DNA of 64,000 bases, taken from positions 36,050 to 100,049 of the forward strand of contig CACPNG010000001.1 in assembly GCA_902635225.1 (NCBI GenBank). The letters are read 5' to 3'. Source of the DNA: an uncultured Pelagibacteraceae bacterium (GTDB lineage: Bacteria; Pseudomonadota; Alphaproteobacteria; Pelagibacterales; Pelagibacteraceae). The notes under the pieces were generated by a model, which was given only the letters and a program-made list of their open reading frames with translations, was not told the origin of the DNA and searched no databases. A program made the translations under genes and the position numbers. Positions 31,077-38,715 of the stretch are shown here, in pieces; positions within the stretch are counted from its first letter, which is position 1; every line of letters starts with the position of its first letter.

Positions 31077-31116
31077 TGATTTTCCCCCTTATTGTTTCTC
31101 TTGTTGTTTCGTTCAT
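31069..31116 (-). CDS. Possible 15-codon leader ORF overlapping the metY start
   Basis: ATG at 31116-31114 preceded by CGGAGAAAAA gives MNETTRETIRGKING and a TGA at 31071-31069 that overlaps the metY ATG (31076-31074) in another frame by 8 bases. The overlap would allow coupling of leader and metY translation. A second, 4-codon ORF (MNRI, 31166-31152) starts right after the SAM-V Shine-Dalgarno. Neither resembles a known peptide; coding is unproven. Confidence 0.35.
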   Translation of the reverse strand: MNETTRETIRGKING

Positions 31117-31169
31117 TTTTTCTCCGTCTTTCTGGAGAAGAATGAACGAAGTTAAATTCTGTTCATCTT

Positions 31170-31244
31170 CTCCTTTTTAGTACTTCGGCATATGCCAGGT
31201 GTACAATATGGTTCAAATACCCGGTTTAATTTTAGATTGGGTCC
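31170..31244 (-). promoter_or_regulatory. SAM-V riboswitch
   Basis: On the minus strand AATCTAAAATTAAACCGGGT is followed by ATTTGAACC, then GGCATATGCCGAAGTACTAA and AAAGGAG. This matches my recollection of the SAM-V aptamer found in marine alphaproteobacteria, including the closing GUACUAAA that merges into the Shine-Dalgarno. SAM binding would hide AAGGAG (31175-31170) and block translation initiation. Boundaries are approximate. Confidence 0.8.
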
Positions 31245-31272
31245 AAAAAAAAACCACCGGCTAAAGCGGTGG
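31245..31272 (-). terminator. Intrinsic terminator controlled by the SAM-II aptamer
   Basis: CCACCG-CTTTAGC-CGGTGG hairpin followed by nine T. The strand CGCTTTAGC (31268-31260) is a perfect 9-nt complement of GCTAAAGCG (31296-31288) in the SAM-II aptamer, so aptamer and terminator can exchange partners: pairing of the two is the antiterminator, and SAM binding frees the terminator. Confidence 0.85.
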
Positions 31273-31287
31273 TCTAAATGACTTTTG

Positions 31288-31336
31288 CGCTTTAGCTGGA
31301 TTTATTAAGCGCCCGCAAGTTGCCTTAACTCAGCGC
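31288..31336 (-). promoter_or_regulatory. SAM-II riboswitch
   Basis: On the minus strand GCGCTGAGTTAAGGCAACTT then GCGGGCGCTTAATAAATCCA and GCTAAAG. This is the classic SAM-II layout: P1 GCGC...GCGC, the internal TTAA triplex region, AATAAA and the terminal GCTAAA that forms the pseudoknot. It starts about 8 nt after the predicted -10 box. Confidence 0.9.
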
Positions 31337-31343
31337 TATTTAA

Positions 31344-31373
31344 TTTATAGCAATAAATTCAGGATTTTGTCAA
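31344..31373 (-). promoter_or_regulatory. metY promoter
   Basis: TTGACA (31373-31368), an 18-nt spacer, TATAAA (31349-31344), just upstream of the SAM-II aptamer. It lies in the gap beyond the 3' end of gshB, so metY has its own promoter rather than relying on read-through from gshB. Confidence 0.75.
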
Positions 31374-31380
31374 CTATCAA

Positions 31381-32298
31381 TTAAATATTATTCCAGAACG
31401 ATTTTGCAAGGTTTATTCCTGACAAATCTTTATATGCGGTTAGTCCAGTAGGGCTAGTAATGTTAATATCACCGATCAATTTTTCTTGTACGAAATCTAT
31501 CCCAGCAAAGTATATATTATTTTTCACTAAAAGTTTCCCTATTGCTTTACTAGCATTAACTTCTTTACTTGTTAGTTTTGTTAAGTTCGCTTTAGCTCCT
31601 TTACTCATATTAGATAAAATACTACCTTTTTTTGGCACTCTAGAAATAGCACCTACAACCTTTCCTTTTATAATAAAAACTCTTTTATCACCTTTAGAAA
31701 CTCCAGGTAAAAACTTTTGAAAAAATAAATGATTATGATTTTTTATTAATTTTTTAATTTTATTAGCATTAAAGGTTTTAAACAAAATTACATTATTGCC
31801 ACTAAAACCATTAATTGGTTTAGCTACAACAGCTTTATATCTTTTAAAAAAATTCCTTATCTCATTAAGATTTTCACTGATTAAAGTAGGAGGCATATAC
31901 CTCATAAAATTAATAGAAAAAAGCTTTTCAGAAACATTTCTTACTGCTGATGGATTATTGATTATCTTTACTTTTTTGGAAATATGGCTAAGCAAAAACG
32001 TTGTATATAAATAACGATTATCAAAAGGAGGATCATTTCTAATTAGAATGACCTTTGATTTTTCAAGGTTAAAATTGATCGTTTTTAATAATGAGTAAAA
32101 TTTCTTTTTGCTATTAAGAATTTTAATATGCTTACATAAAGCTACAACTTTTCCATTTAAAAAACTTAAATTTTCTGGTTCAAAATAAAATATTTTATAA
32201 CCTCTTTTTTGCGCTTCTGCAGCTAGGAGTATAGTCGTATCTGTTTTAAGATTTACTCTTTTAAGATCAGAACCCTGAATAGCTAAAATTTTCGTCAT
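31381..32298 (-). CDS. gshB: Glutathione synthase
   Basis: ATP-grasp ligase that joins glycine to gamma-glutamylcysteine. A 305-residue protein, typical of the proteobacterial form. N-terminal GSHS domain, RNDPPFDNRYLYTTFLL, INNPSAVRNVSEKLF, and the ATP-grasp blocks VAKPINGFSGNNVILF and FAGIDFVQEKLIGDINITSP (metal ligands). The start ATG overlaps the end of gshA by 32 bp, so gshA-gshB are coupled. Confidence 0.94.
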   Translation of the reverse strand: MTKILAIQGSDLKRVNLKTDTTILLAAEAQKRGYKIFYFEPENLSFLNGKVVALCKHIKILNSKKKFYSLLKTINFNLEKSKVILIRNDPPFDNRYLYTTFLLSHISKKVKIINNPSAVRNVSEKLFSINFMRYMPPTLISENLNEIRNFFKRYKAVVAKPINGFSGNNVILFKTFNANKIKKLIKNHNHLFFQKFLPGVSKGDKRVFIIKGKVVGAISRVPKKGSILSNMSKGAKANLTKLTSKEVNASKAIGKLLVKNNIYFAGIDFVQEKLIGDINITSPTGLTAYKDLSGINLAKSFWNNI

Positions 32299-33610
32299 GA
32301 TTTACTAAAAAGTTTAAGTTTTTTGTTTTGTTATATTGTTCAATCAGTATTTCTGCTCTAGTTTTTTTATTCTTAATAATTTCCTCTATATGTTTTAAGT
32401 AGATTGTCTCATTTTTTCCACTTTTATTAAGCTCATTTCTTTTATCTAAGCCTTTTTTAGAAATATCCAAAAATATTTTTGCCCAATCAATTAATTTTTT
32501 ATTTTTTAGCAAAGTGTTTAATCCTTGTTTGGGCGCGTTTAAATATGCATCCATTACTTCTTCTTTTTTCCAGTTTTTAATTATTTCATAAGTCTCATCT
32601 AAAGATCCATAAATTAATCCAGTAAAAAATGAGGGGCCGTTACAAATACAGCCAAAATTACATGTATCTAAAGATCTAAATTCTATAACTTGCTTTAATC
32701 TTATCTCAGTAAAAATAGTGCCTAGGTGATTTTCAAAATCTTCTAAGGTTGGTTTTTCTCCTTTAAGAAAATTTAAACTACCATCTAAAAAGTCTTTAAA
32801 AGTTTGACCATTAGGCGAGAAGTATTTTCCTTTTTTTTTAAGAAATAAAATTGGGTAATTGATTACATAATCAATATATTTTTCAAAATTAAGTTTTTCA
32901 AAAGTAATAGGTATTATTCCGCCTCTATTAGTTTCTTGCCAAACTTTTCCTCTATAAGATAAAAAACCTGAAAGCTTGTTTTCATTAAAAGGAGAGTTTG
33001 CAAAAAGAGCAATAGTTAAGGGAGCTAAATAGTTTCCAATTTTAAATTTTTTTTCAAAATCTTCTTCAGAAGTGTAATCATAATTAATCTGAATACCGGC
33101 AGTTTTGTACATCATATCTAAACTTAATTTCCCGCCTTTTGGCATTTCTGATGTCATAATTTTGTAACGTTCTTTAGGGCTTTTAGGGATCTCAATTAAT
33201 TTATTAAAAGGATCGTATGCAATAGATGAAGTTGTTATAGAGGCAGAGTTAAAAACTTCTTTCAACTCATTGAAATGAGAACTATTTTCTGAACAAACTA
33301 AATGTATATTTTTAAAAGGTGCACCTGATAATTCATATTGAAACCCTGGCTCAGTAGTAATCTTTTGATTTTTCCTTTTTAAACCAATTATTTTGTCTTT
33401 TTCATATTGAAGCTCCCAACCATTATTTTGTAGAAGTTTAAATATTTTTTTTATCTCTTCATAATCAATTCTTTTGAGATCTTTTTTATTAAAAAGAAAT
33501 TTTTCATGCTCAACACCTATTCTAAGTTGATTATCCTCTTTTATTCCGTCAGTGAAATATTTAATTAATTGGCTTTTATTTTCTACGAGTGTAGGTGAGT
33601 TATTAGTCAA
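32267..33610 (-). CDS. gshA: Glutamate-cysteine ligase (plant/alphaproteobacterial type)
   Basis: Makes gamma-glutamylcysteine, the first step of glutathione synthesis. A 447-residue protein of the GCS2/plant-type family: RIGVEHEKFLFN near residue 30, TTEPGFQYELSGAP, MMYKTAGIQINYDYTSEEDF and FRSLDTCNFGCICNGPSFF. It overlaps the upstream VOC gene by 8 bp and gshB by 32 bp, giving one minus-strand unit VOC-gshA-gshB. Confidence 0.93.
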   Translation of the reverse strand: MTNNSPTLVENKSQLIKYFTDGIKEDNQLRIGVEHEKFLFNKKDLKRIDYEEIKKIFKLLQNNGWELQYEKDKIIGLKRKNQKITTEPGFQYELSGAPFKNIHLVCSENSSHFNELKEVFNSASITTSSIAYDPFNKLIEIPKSPKERYKIMTSEMPKGGKLSLDMMYKTAGIQINYDYTSEEDFEKKFKIGNYLAPLTIALFANSPFNENKLSGFLSYRGKVWQETNRGGIIPITFEKLNFEKYIDYVINYPILFLKKKGKYFSPNGQTFKDFLDGSLNFLKGEKPTLEDFENHLGTIFTEIRLKQVIEFRSLDTCNFGCICNGPSFFTGLIYGSLDETYEIIKNWKKEEVMDAYLNAPKQGLNTLLKNKKLIDWAKIFLDISKKGLDKRNELNKSGKNETIYLKHIEEIIKNKKTRAEILIEQYNKTKNLNFLVNHDENFSYSGF

Positions 33611-33995
33611 AAGTCTTTAACTCTAATACATTTCCATTTGGATCTTCAATAAAAAATGTATTCTGTTCAAACTCTGTTCCCTCAAACCTTGTGTAGGGCT
33701 TATCAATATAATTAATTTTATTGGCTTCAATATTAGATTTGATTTTATTAAAAACTTCTTTTTTTAAATGTACGCCAAAGTGCGGGACTGGAACTTGCCC
33801 CATATCTACATCATGTCTCTCTCTAGGCAGTTTCATAGATGTTTGGTGTAAAGTAAGTTCGTTTCCCCAAAAATCTATATCAACCCATTTACCATCTTCA
33901 CGATTACCAGTTTTGCACCCTAAAATATCAGTGTAAAAAGCTTCCGCTTTTTTTAAATCTCCCGCAGGGATGGCTAAATGAAATGAATTACTCAT
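33603..33995 (-). CDS. VOC (glyoxalase/dioxygenase fold) family protein
   Basis: A 130-residue vicinal-oxygen-chelate protein. Paired beta-alpha-beta-beta-beta units start with [20 protein letters not shown], and the C-terminal [20 protein letters not shown] ends with LELK. Metal-ligand candidates are His6, Glu/His in the second motif (PHFGVHL) and Glu in VLELK. First in an operon with gshA and gshB, so a glutathione-linked detoxification role is attractive, but the sequence is not closer to GloA than to other VOC groups. Start overlaps the upstream region of divergent cysE. Confidence 0.85.
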   Translation of the reverse strand: MSNSFHLAIPAGDLKKAEAFYTDILGCKTGNREDGKWVDIDFWGNELTLHQTSMKLPRERHDVDMGQVPVPHFGVHLKKEVFNKIKSNIEANKINYIDKPYTRFEGTEFEQNTFFIEDPNGNVLELKTFD

Positions 33996-34050
33996 GCGAA
34001 CTTGTATATATTCTTCTTTAAATTTTTCAAGTAGTCATTATATACATATT

Positions 34051-34626
34051 ATGATCGAGTATTTAGAATCTATTAAAAAAAGAGATCCTGCGGCAAAATC
34101 CATACTGAGTATCATTCTTACTTACCCAGGGGTTAAGGCAGTTTTCTTTCACCAAATTTCTAACTTCTTTTACAAGGCTGGCTTTGATCTTATCGCTAGG
34201 ATAATTTCACAAACAGTAAGATTTTTTACTGGCATAGAAATACATCCGGGAGCAAAGCTTGGAAAAAATTTATTTATTGATCACGGAATGGGTGTAGTGA
34301 TTGGTGAAACTTCTGAAGTAGGAGATAATGTAACTATTTATCACGCAGTTACCCTTGGAGGAAGTTCTCCTAGTATAGATAGTGAAAAACAACGTCACGA
34401 GAAAAGACATCCTACTATTGGTCACGATGTTGTAATAGGTTCTGGCGCTCAAATTATTGGTCCAGTAAAAGTTGGAAATAATTCTAGAATAGCAGCTAAC
34501 GCGGTTGTTGTGAAAGATGTTCCAGAAAATGCAACAATGGTTGGAATCCCTGCTAAAGCAGTCAAGCTAGACAATAAAGGTAACTTTAGACCTTACGGTG
34601 TCGATGATAAAGTAAAAGATGAATAA
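34051..34626 (+). CDS. cysE: Serine O-acetyltransferase
   Basis: Makes O-acetylserine, the acceptor for sulfide in cysteine synthesis. A 191-residue protein from ATG 34051 ([17 protein letters not shown]). An earlier in-frame start at 33994 adds residues lacking similarity and would overlap the VOC gene start. The left-handed beta-helix hexapeptides begin at [20 protein letters not shown]; catalytic blocks [18 protein letters not shown] and VTLGGSS are intact, with a C-terminal GIPAKAVK. This is the short SAT form without the large N-terminal helical domain. Overlaps msrB by 8 bp. Confidence 0.93.
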   Translation: MIEYLESIKKRDPAAKSILSIILTYPGVKAVFFHQISNFFYKAGFDLIARIISQTVRFFTGIEIHPGAKLGKNLFIDHGMGVVIGETSEVGDNVTIYHAVTLGGSSPSIDSEKQRHEKRHPTIGHDVVIGSGAQIIGPVKVGNNSRIAANAVVVKDVPENATMVGIPAKAVKLDNKGNFRPYGVDDKVKDE

Positions 34627-34996
34627 GGATTGGGATCCAAATTTAACTCCAGAACAAAATTATGTTTTGAAACAAGAGGGTACCGAGTCTCCTGGCAGCA
34701 GTCCATTGAACCAGGAAAAAAGAGAGGGTTCTTATCATTGCGTTGGATGTGGAACAAAATTATTTGAGTCTTCTACTAAATACGAAAGTGGTTCTGGTTG
34801 GCCTTCTTTTTTTGAATCTATTCCTGGTGTATTTGAGGAAAAAAAAGATATGCACATAGGTTATCCGAGGACCGAATATCATTGCAAAAAATGTGGAGGT
34901 CATCACGGTCATGTATTTGATGACGGTCCAAAACCTACTGGAAAACGTTATTGTAACAACGGTATCTGTTTAGTTTTTAAACCAAAAGGCGAGTAG
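34619..34996 (+). CDS. msrB: Peptide-methionine (R)-S-oxide reductase, cytosolic
   Basis: Repairs methionine-R-sulfoxide in proteins. A 125-residue MsrB without a signal peptide. Zn ligands Cys41, Cys44, Cys89, Cys92; [10 protein letters not shown]; the catalytic Cys112 lies in [11 protein letters not shown], where RYCNNG replaces the more usual RYCxNS. There is no obvious upstream resolving Cys (position ~63 is Ser/Pro region), though Cys117 is close to the active site. Coupled to cysE. Confidence 0.93.
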   Translation: MNKDWDPNLTPEQNYVLKQEGTESPGSSPLNQEKREGSYHCVGCGTKLFESSTKYESGSGWPSFFESIPGVFEEKKDMHIGYPRTEYHCKKCGGHHGHVFDDGPKPTGKRYCNNGICLVFKPKGE

Positions 34997-35111
34997 TTAC
35001 TCACAAACCAATTAAGTGTTTTAATACAACTTATCAAAAAATTATAATTATTCTTGTCATGTCCTCTAGACCAAGGCGGCACAAGTTTGTAAGATTATCA
35101 TTTCATCCACC

Positions 35112-35669
35112 ATGAAGAAGCAAATTATTTCCCTACTTATAATTATATTCTCGTTAATTTCATTTCATACTCACGCATTAGAACAAAATTGGAAACCAGC
35201 TCAGGATGGAGATAAAATTATTTTAATAAGACATGCTAAAGCTCCTGGGGGCGGAGACCCAAAAGGATTTAAAATTGATGATTGTAAAACTCAAAGAAAT
35301 CTCGACATGATGGGCATTAATCAAGCAAAAAAAATTGGTAAACTTTTTAGAAAAAAAAAAATTAAAATTGATAGAGTTTTATCAAGCCAGTGGTGTAGAT
35401 GCAAAGATACAGCAAAATATGCTTTTGGCAATTTCAAAGAATTTTCTGCGTTAAATTCTACTTATACTCCGCCATACGATCAAAATGAAAAACAACAGAT
35501 TAAGGACTTAAAAAAATATGTAAATAGTTGGAATGGTAAAGGGGGAAACCTAGTTTTAGTTACGCATTATGTAATTATCTTGGCAATAACTGGAGAAACA
35601 ACAAGATCTGGTGAACTAGTCATCACTGATAAAAATTTTAAAGTTTTATCTACAATTAATACTTTTTAA
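35112..35669 (+). CDS. Exported histidine phosphatase-superfamily protein
   Basis: A 185-residue protein with a signal peptide (1-23, ending THA). The branch-1 phosphohistidine motif is LIRHAKAP (38-45) and the second catalytic His is in LVLVTHYVIIL. VLSSQWCRCKDTA supplies the conserved Arg/Cys segment. Likely a periplasmic phosphatase; the substrate is unknown. It overlaps by 4 bp the convergent small membrane gene. The 115 bp before it hold no recognisable element. Confidence 0.83.
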   Translation: MKKQIISLLIIIFSLISFHTHALEQNWKPAQDGDKIILIRHAKAPGGGDPKGFKIDDCKTQRNLDMMGINQAKKIGKLFRKKKIKIDRVLSSQWCRCKDTAKYAFGNFKEFSALNSTYTPPYDQNEKQQIKDLKKYVNSWNGKGGNLVLVTHYVIILAITGETTRSGELVITDKNFKVLSTINTF

Positions 35670-36010
35670 AAAAATATAAAATATCCAACTGCAATTAAAA
35701 TTAAATATTCAATAAATGTTTTTATTTTTAAAAGAGTGTTCTTATCCTGAAATTTGTTATTGATGAATAAAGTTAATCGAGAAAAAGCCAATTGAACCAA
35801 AATAATACTTAAAGCTATACCAAGTAAAGCATGGTAAAAGCTAAAATTTTTTAGTCCATAAAAGCAAGCTGCGATAAATGTGAACCAGGATATATTGGTT
35901 ACAAATAAAGTAATTAAAATACCTGATCCTTTTTTAAAAATACTTTGAGACTTGATGAAAGTATATGACCACAAAAGGGTGAATAAAAAACCTGCATATT
36001 TAATTATCAT
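35666..36010 (-). CDS. Small four-helix membrane protein, unknown
   Basis: A 114-residue protein with four hydrophobic segments (about 4-20, 29-49, 57-79 and 93-112) and few charged residues. No family recognised. Convergent with the phosphatase-like gene and divergent from ccdA (50 bp). Confidence 0.6.
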   Translation of the reverse strand: MIIKYAGFLFTLLWSYTFIKSQSIFKKGSGILITLFVTNISWFTFIAACFYGLKNFSFYHALLGIALSIILVQLAFSRLTLFINNKFQDKNTLLKIKTFIEYLILIAVGYFIFF

Positions 36011-36060
36011 GAGCCAATATTGTAATTGCGGTAAAGTTCAAAGGCAAATATAAACGTTAT

Positions 36061-36777
36061 ATGATCATTAAACTTGTGTTTGCTTTTGGGGCTGGATTTA
36101 TAAGTTTTCTTACACCTTGTGTACTTCCAATTATCCCTGGTTATATTTCTTATATTACTGGAAAAGATTTGGGAGAAATAGATAAAAACAAATCAATAGT
36201 TCTAACTAAAACTATTCTTTTTTCATTAGGTTTCTCATTTGTTTTTATAACACTTGGAGCCGCCGCCTCTGCAATAGGGAACGTGCTTCTTTTTTTTTCT
36301 AATGAATTAAGAATTTTTGCAGGATTAATAATTATTATTTTTTCATTACAGATGTTAGGCTTTTTAAATTTTTCTTTTTTAAATACTGAAAAAAGATTTG
36401 AAACTAATTCAAATTATAAAGATAATTATGCATTTCCATTTATAGTTGGTGCAGCTTTTGCATTCGGTTGGACCCCATGCATCGGCCCAGTTTTAGGATC
36501 TATAATTGCTTTATCTGCAACTGAGGCTACGATTAGTAAAGGAATTTTATTATTATCATTTTACTCCTTAGGATTAGCCATTCCATTTATATTATCAGGA
36601 TACTATATGAGTAGATTTTTAAATTCTAAAAAAGGTTTTGGAAAATATTATGGGACTATTACAAAATCTGGCGGAGCTATTCTTTTAATTACTGGCATCT
36701 TGATTACCACAAATTATATTCAAGTAATAAGTTATTATATTTTGACGACCTTTCCAATTCTCGCTAAGGTTGGTTAA
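36061..36777 (+). CDS. ccdA: CcdA-type membrane thiol-disulfide transporter
   Basis: A 238-residue, six-helix protein that carries electrons from cytosolic thioredoxin to the periplasm for cytochrome c maturation or other periplasmic reductases. The two redox Cys are in the conserved halves FLTPCVLPIIPGY and GWTPCIGPVLGSI. The length fits CcdA rather than DsbD, with no N- or C-terminal thioredoxin-like domain. Its stop overlaps the next gene (TTAATG). An exported MsrB that would need periplasmic reductant is encoded 0.9 kb away. Confidence 0.93.
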   Translation: MIIKLVFAFGAGFISFLTPCVLPIIPGYISYITGKDLGEIDKNKSIVLTKTILFSLGFSFVFITLGAAASAIGNVLLFFSNELRIFAGLIIIIFSLQMLGFLNFSFLNTEKRFETNSNYKDNYAFPFIVGAAFAFGWTPCIGPVLGSIIALSATEATISKGILLLSFYSLGLAIPFILSGYYMSRFLNSKKGFGKYYGTITKSGGAILLITGILITTNYIQVISYYILTTFPILAKVG

Positions 36778-37679
36778 TGAGCGAAATAACGGTCTTAGGA
36801 ATTTTTGTTGCCGACATAAGTTTTTCTGGACCTAAAATCCCATCAATAGGTGAAACTATTTTGGGAAAAAAATATAATGTGGGTCCAGGCGGAAAAGGTT
36901 GCAATCAAGCCATAGCAATTGCCAGACTTGGCGGAAATACAAACTTTATAAGTAAAATTGGTAAGGATGCATACGGAGATTTAGCTCTTAAAACTCTTGA
37001 AAAAAATAAAATTTCTACAGAAAATATTATTCAAGATGGCAATCAACAAACTGGTGTAGCTGGAATTTTAGTTGATCAAAATACTGGAAAAAATGCAATA
37101 AATGTAATTGTAGGCGCCCCAAGTTCTTTGAAGATAAGTGAAATTGAAAAACAAATTAATTTAATAAAAAAATCGAAAATTTTTTTAACTCAATTAGAAG
37201 TTCCAAAAGTTGTTACATTACATTGTTTGAAAACTGCTAAAGAAAATGGATGTACTACAATTTTAAATCCTGCACCAGCTTCTGAAATTTCAAATGAGTT
37301 TTATAATAATATCGATTTTTTTACACCTAATGAAACTGAGGCTGAATTTTATACAGGCATAAAGATAACTAATGAACAAGAGGCAAAGCATGCAGCAGAT
37401 AAGCTTATAAATTTAGGAATAAAAAAAGTAATAATTACTCTAGGAGAAAAAGGTTTATTTTATTCTGATGGAAAAGAAGAAATTTATCTAAAAGCTAGTG
37501 CAGTAAAAGCTATTGACACTACTGGAGCAGGAGATGCTTTTAATGGAGGTTTAGCTTTCAGTTTATTGAAAGAAAAACCTATTAAAGATTGTTTAGAATT
37601 CGCAAATAAAGTTGCTGGAATATCTACAACTAAACTTGGAGCAGGGGATGCAATGCCTTTTATTCAAGATATTAAATAA
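36777..37679 (+). CDS. rbsK: Ribokinase-like PfkB sugar kinase
   Basis: A 300-residue PfkB kinase. N-terminal NVGPGGKGCNQAIAIARLGG (substrate lid and PfkB signature 1), ILNPAPASEIS, FFTPNETEAEF, and the C-terminal DTTGAGDAFNGGLAFSLL with the catalytic Asp. This pattern is that of ribokinase (D-ribose to ribose-5-phosphate), but no ribose transporter is nearby, so the exact sugar or nucleoside is uncertain. It overlaps ccdA by one base. Confidence 0.85.
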   Translation: MSEITVLGIFVADISFSGPKIPSIGETILGKKYNVGPGGKGCNQAIAIARLGGNTNFISKIGKDAYGDLALKTLEKNKISTENIIQDGNQQTGVAGILVDQNTGKNAINVIVGAPSSLKISEIEKQINLIKKSKIFLTQLEVPKVVTLHCLKTAKENGCTTILNPAPASEISNEFYNNIDFFTPNETEAEFYTGIKITNEQEAKHAADKLINLGIKKVIITLGEKGLFYSDGKEEIYLKASAVKAIDTTGAGDAFNGGLAFSLLKEKPIKDCLEFANKVAGISTTKLGAGDAMPFIQDIK

Positions 37680-37681
37680 TT

Positions 37682-38134
37682 TTATTCAGGTTTAAAAATT
37701 AAACAAAGACCATTATTACAAAATCTTTTACCACTTTTTGTTGGTCCATCATTAAAGACATGTCCATGATGCGCGCCGCATTTAGCACAATGATATTCTG
37801 TTCTTTTCATTCCAAATTTATAATCTATTTTAGTTTTAAATGCTCCAGGTAAAGCCTCTGAAAATGATGGCCAACCAGTGCCACTGTCGAATTTACTAGT
37901 AGAGGCAAAAAGTTTATTTCCACAATTAGCGCAATGATAAAAACCCTTTCTACTTTCTCTTAGTAAATCACTAGAAAAAGGTCTTTCAGTACCCTCGTTA
38001 AACATTATTTCTTTTTGTTTTTTTGTAAGGTTTTTATTGATAATTTTCTTTGTATTAGCAAATAGTGAGTTTAAAGGAAGAATAAAAGAAGAAAAAATTG
38101 TTAAGCTTAAATATTTTAAAAAATTTCTCCTCAT
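37682..38134 (-). CDS. msrB: Exported peptide-methionine (R)-S-oxide reductase
   Basis: A 150-residue second MsrB with an N-terminal export signal (MRRNFLKYLSLTIFSSF, with an RR that resembles but does not fully match a Tat motif). Zn ligands Cys68, Cys71, Cys116, Cys119; catalytic Cys139 in RFCNNGLCLIF. Likely repairs oxidised methionine in periplasmic proteins. Start overlaps the grxC stop by 4 bp. It is clearly paralogous to the msrB at 34619. Confidence 0.9.
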   Translation of the reverse strand: MRRNFLKYLSLTIFSSFILPLNSLFANTKKIINKNLTKKQKEIMFNEGTERPFSSDLLRESRKGFYHCANCGNKLFASTSKFDSGTGWPSFSEALPGAFKTKIDYKFGMKRTEYHCAKCGAHHGHVFNDGPTKSGKRFCNNGLCLIFKPE

Positions 38135-38391
38135 TTTTCATCTATTATTTTATCTAATTCACCATTTTTATTAGCTTCCTGAAGTTTATCATTACCACCA
38201 ATGTAATGATCGCCGATAAAAATTTGAGGGATAGTTCTTACGCCATTAGTTCTTTGGAGCATTTCTTTAGCATTTGCTGGATCTGCCCAAATATCTATTT
38301 CCTCTATCTCAACATTTTTTGTTTTTAACAACGCTTTAGCTGCCGCGCAAAATGAGCAAGGATTACCAGTATACATTGTAACTTTTTTCAT
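38131..38391 (-). CDS. grxC: Glutaredoxin (GrxC-type)
   Basis: An 86-residue glutathione-dependent dithiol oxidoreductase. The active site is C12-S-F-C15 in GNPCSFCAAAKALL, instead of the more usual CPYC. The glutathione-binding TIPQIFIGDHYIGG (TVP-type cis-Pro) block is present. In an operon with the exported msrB and the DUF2805 gene, consistent with the thiol-redox theme around it. Confidence 0.92.
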   Translation of the reverse strand: MKKVTMYTGNPCSFCAAAKALLKTKNVEIEEIDIWADPANAKEMLQRTNGVRTIPQIFIGDHYIGGNDKLQEANKNGELDKIIDEK

Positions 38392-38393
38392 AA

Positions 38394-38690
38394 TTAATAT
38401 ATATCAGTTAATTTTATTTTTTCTCTAAGTTTCTTTCTACCTAATTGAAACTTTTTTCTGTGTTTAATGCTAGTATTGTGCACTCTTTTCCTCCACAAAC
38501 GGAAGGAGCCTGGTTTTAAATTTTTCCTCATTATTTTAATGACTTGAGATTCATTCTTTCCAGTTTTTTCTTTTATCTCCTCAAAAGTTATCCTATCGGC
38601 CCACGCAGCCCAAATAATCCAATTATCATCTTTTTCTTTTGGCTCAGGATTTTTAACTCTTGTTTGAGGGATAAAACTTTTTTTCTTCAT
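38394..38690 (-). CDS. DUF2805 (TIGR03643) family protein
   Basis: A 98-residue basic protein. IIWAAWADRITFEEIKEKTG, SQVIKIMRKNLKPGSFRLWR and KRVHNTSIKH match the family's pattern: a helix-turn-helix-like region followed by WRKRV and a KH motif. Function unknown, possibly nucleic-acid binding. Start is 25 bp from the divergent LysE gene. Confidence 0.8.
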   Translation of the reverse strand: MKKKSFIPQTRVKNPEPKEKDDNWIIWAAWADRITFEEIKEKTGKNESQVIKIMRKNLKPGSFRLWRKRVHNTSIKHRKKFQLGRKKLREKIKLTDIY

Positions 38691-38715
38691 AAATTTATAT
38701 ATAGTGACTAATTAA

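Noticed and set aside
31192-31201. GCCAGGTG-like word in the metY leader resembling part of the ssrA repeat
   Set aside because: Only about eight bases match and they are part of the SAM-V aptamer; chance similarity.
34997-35111. 115-bp spacer before the exported phosphatase-like gene as a possible small RNA or tRNA
   Set aside because: No cloverleaf, stable hairpin or terminator could be formed by eye.
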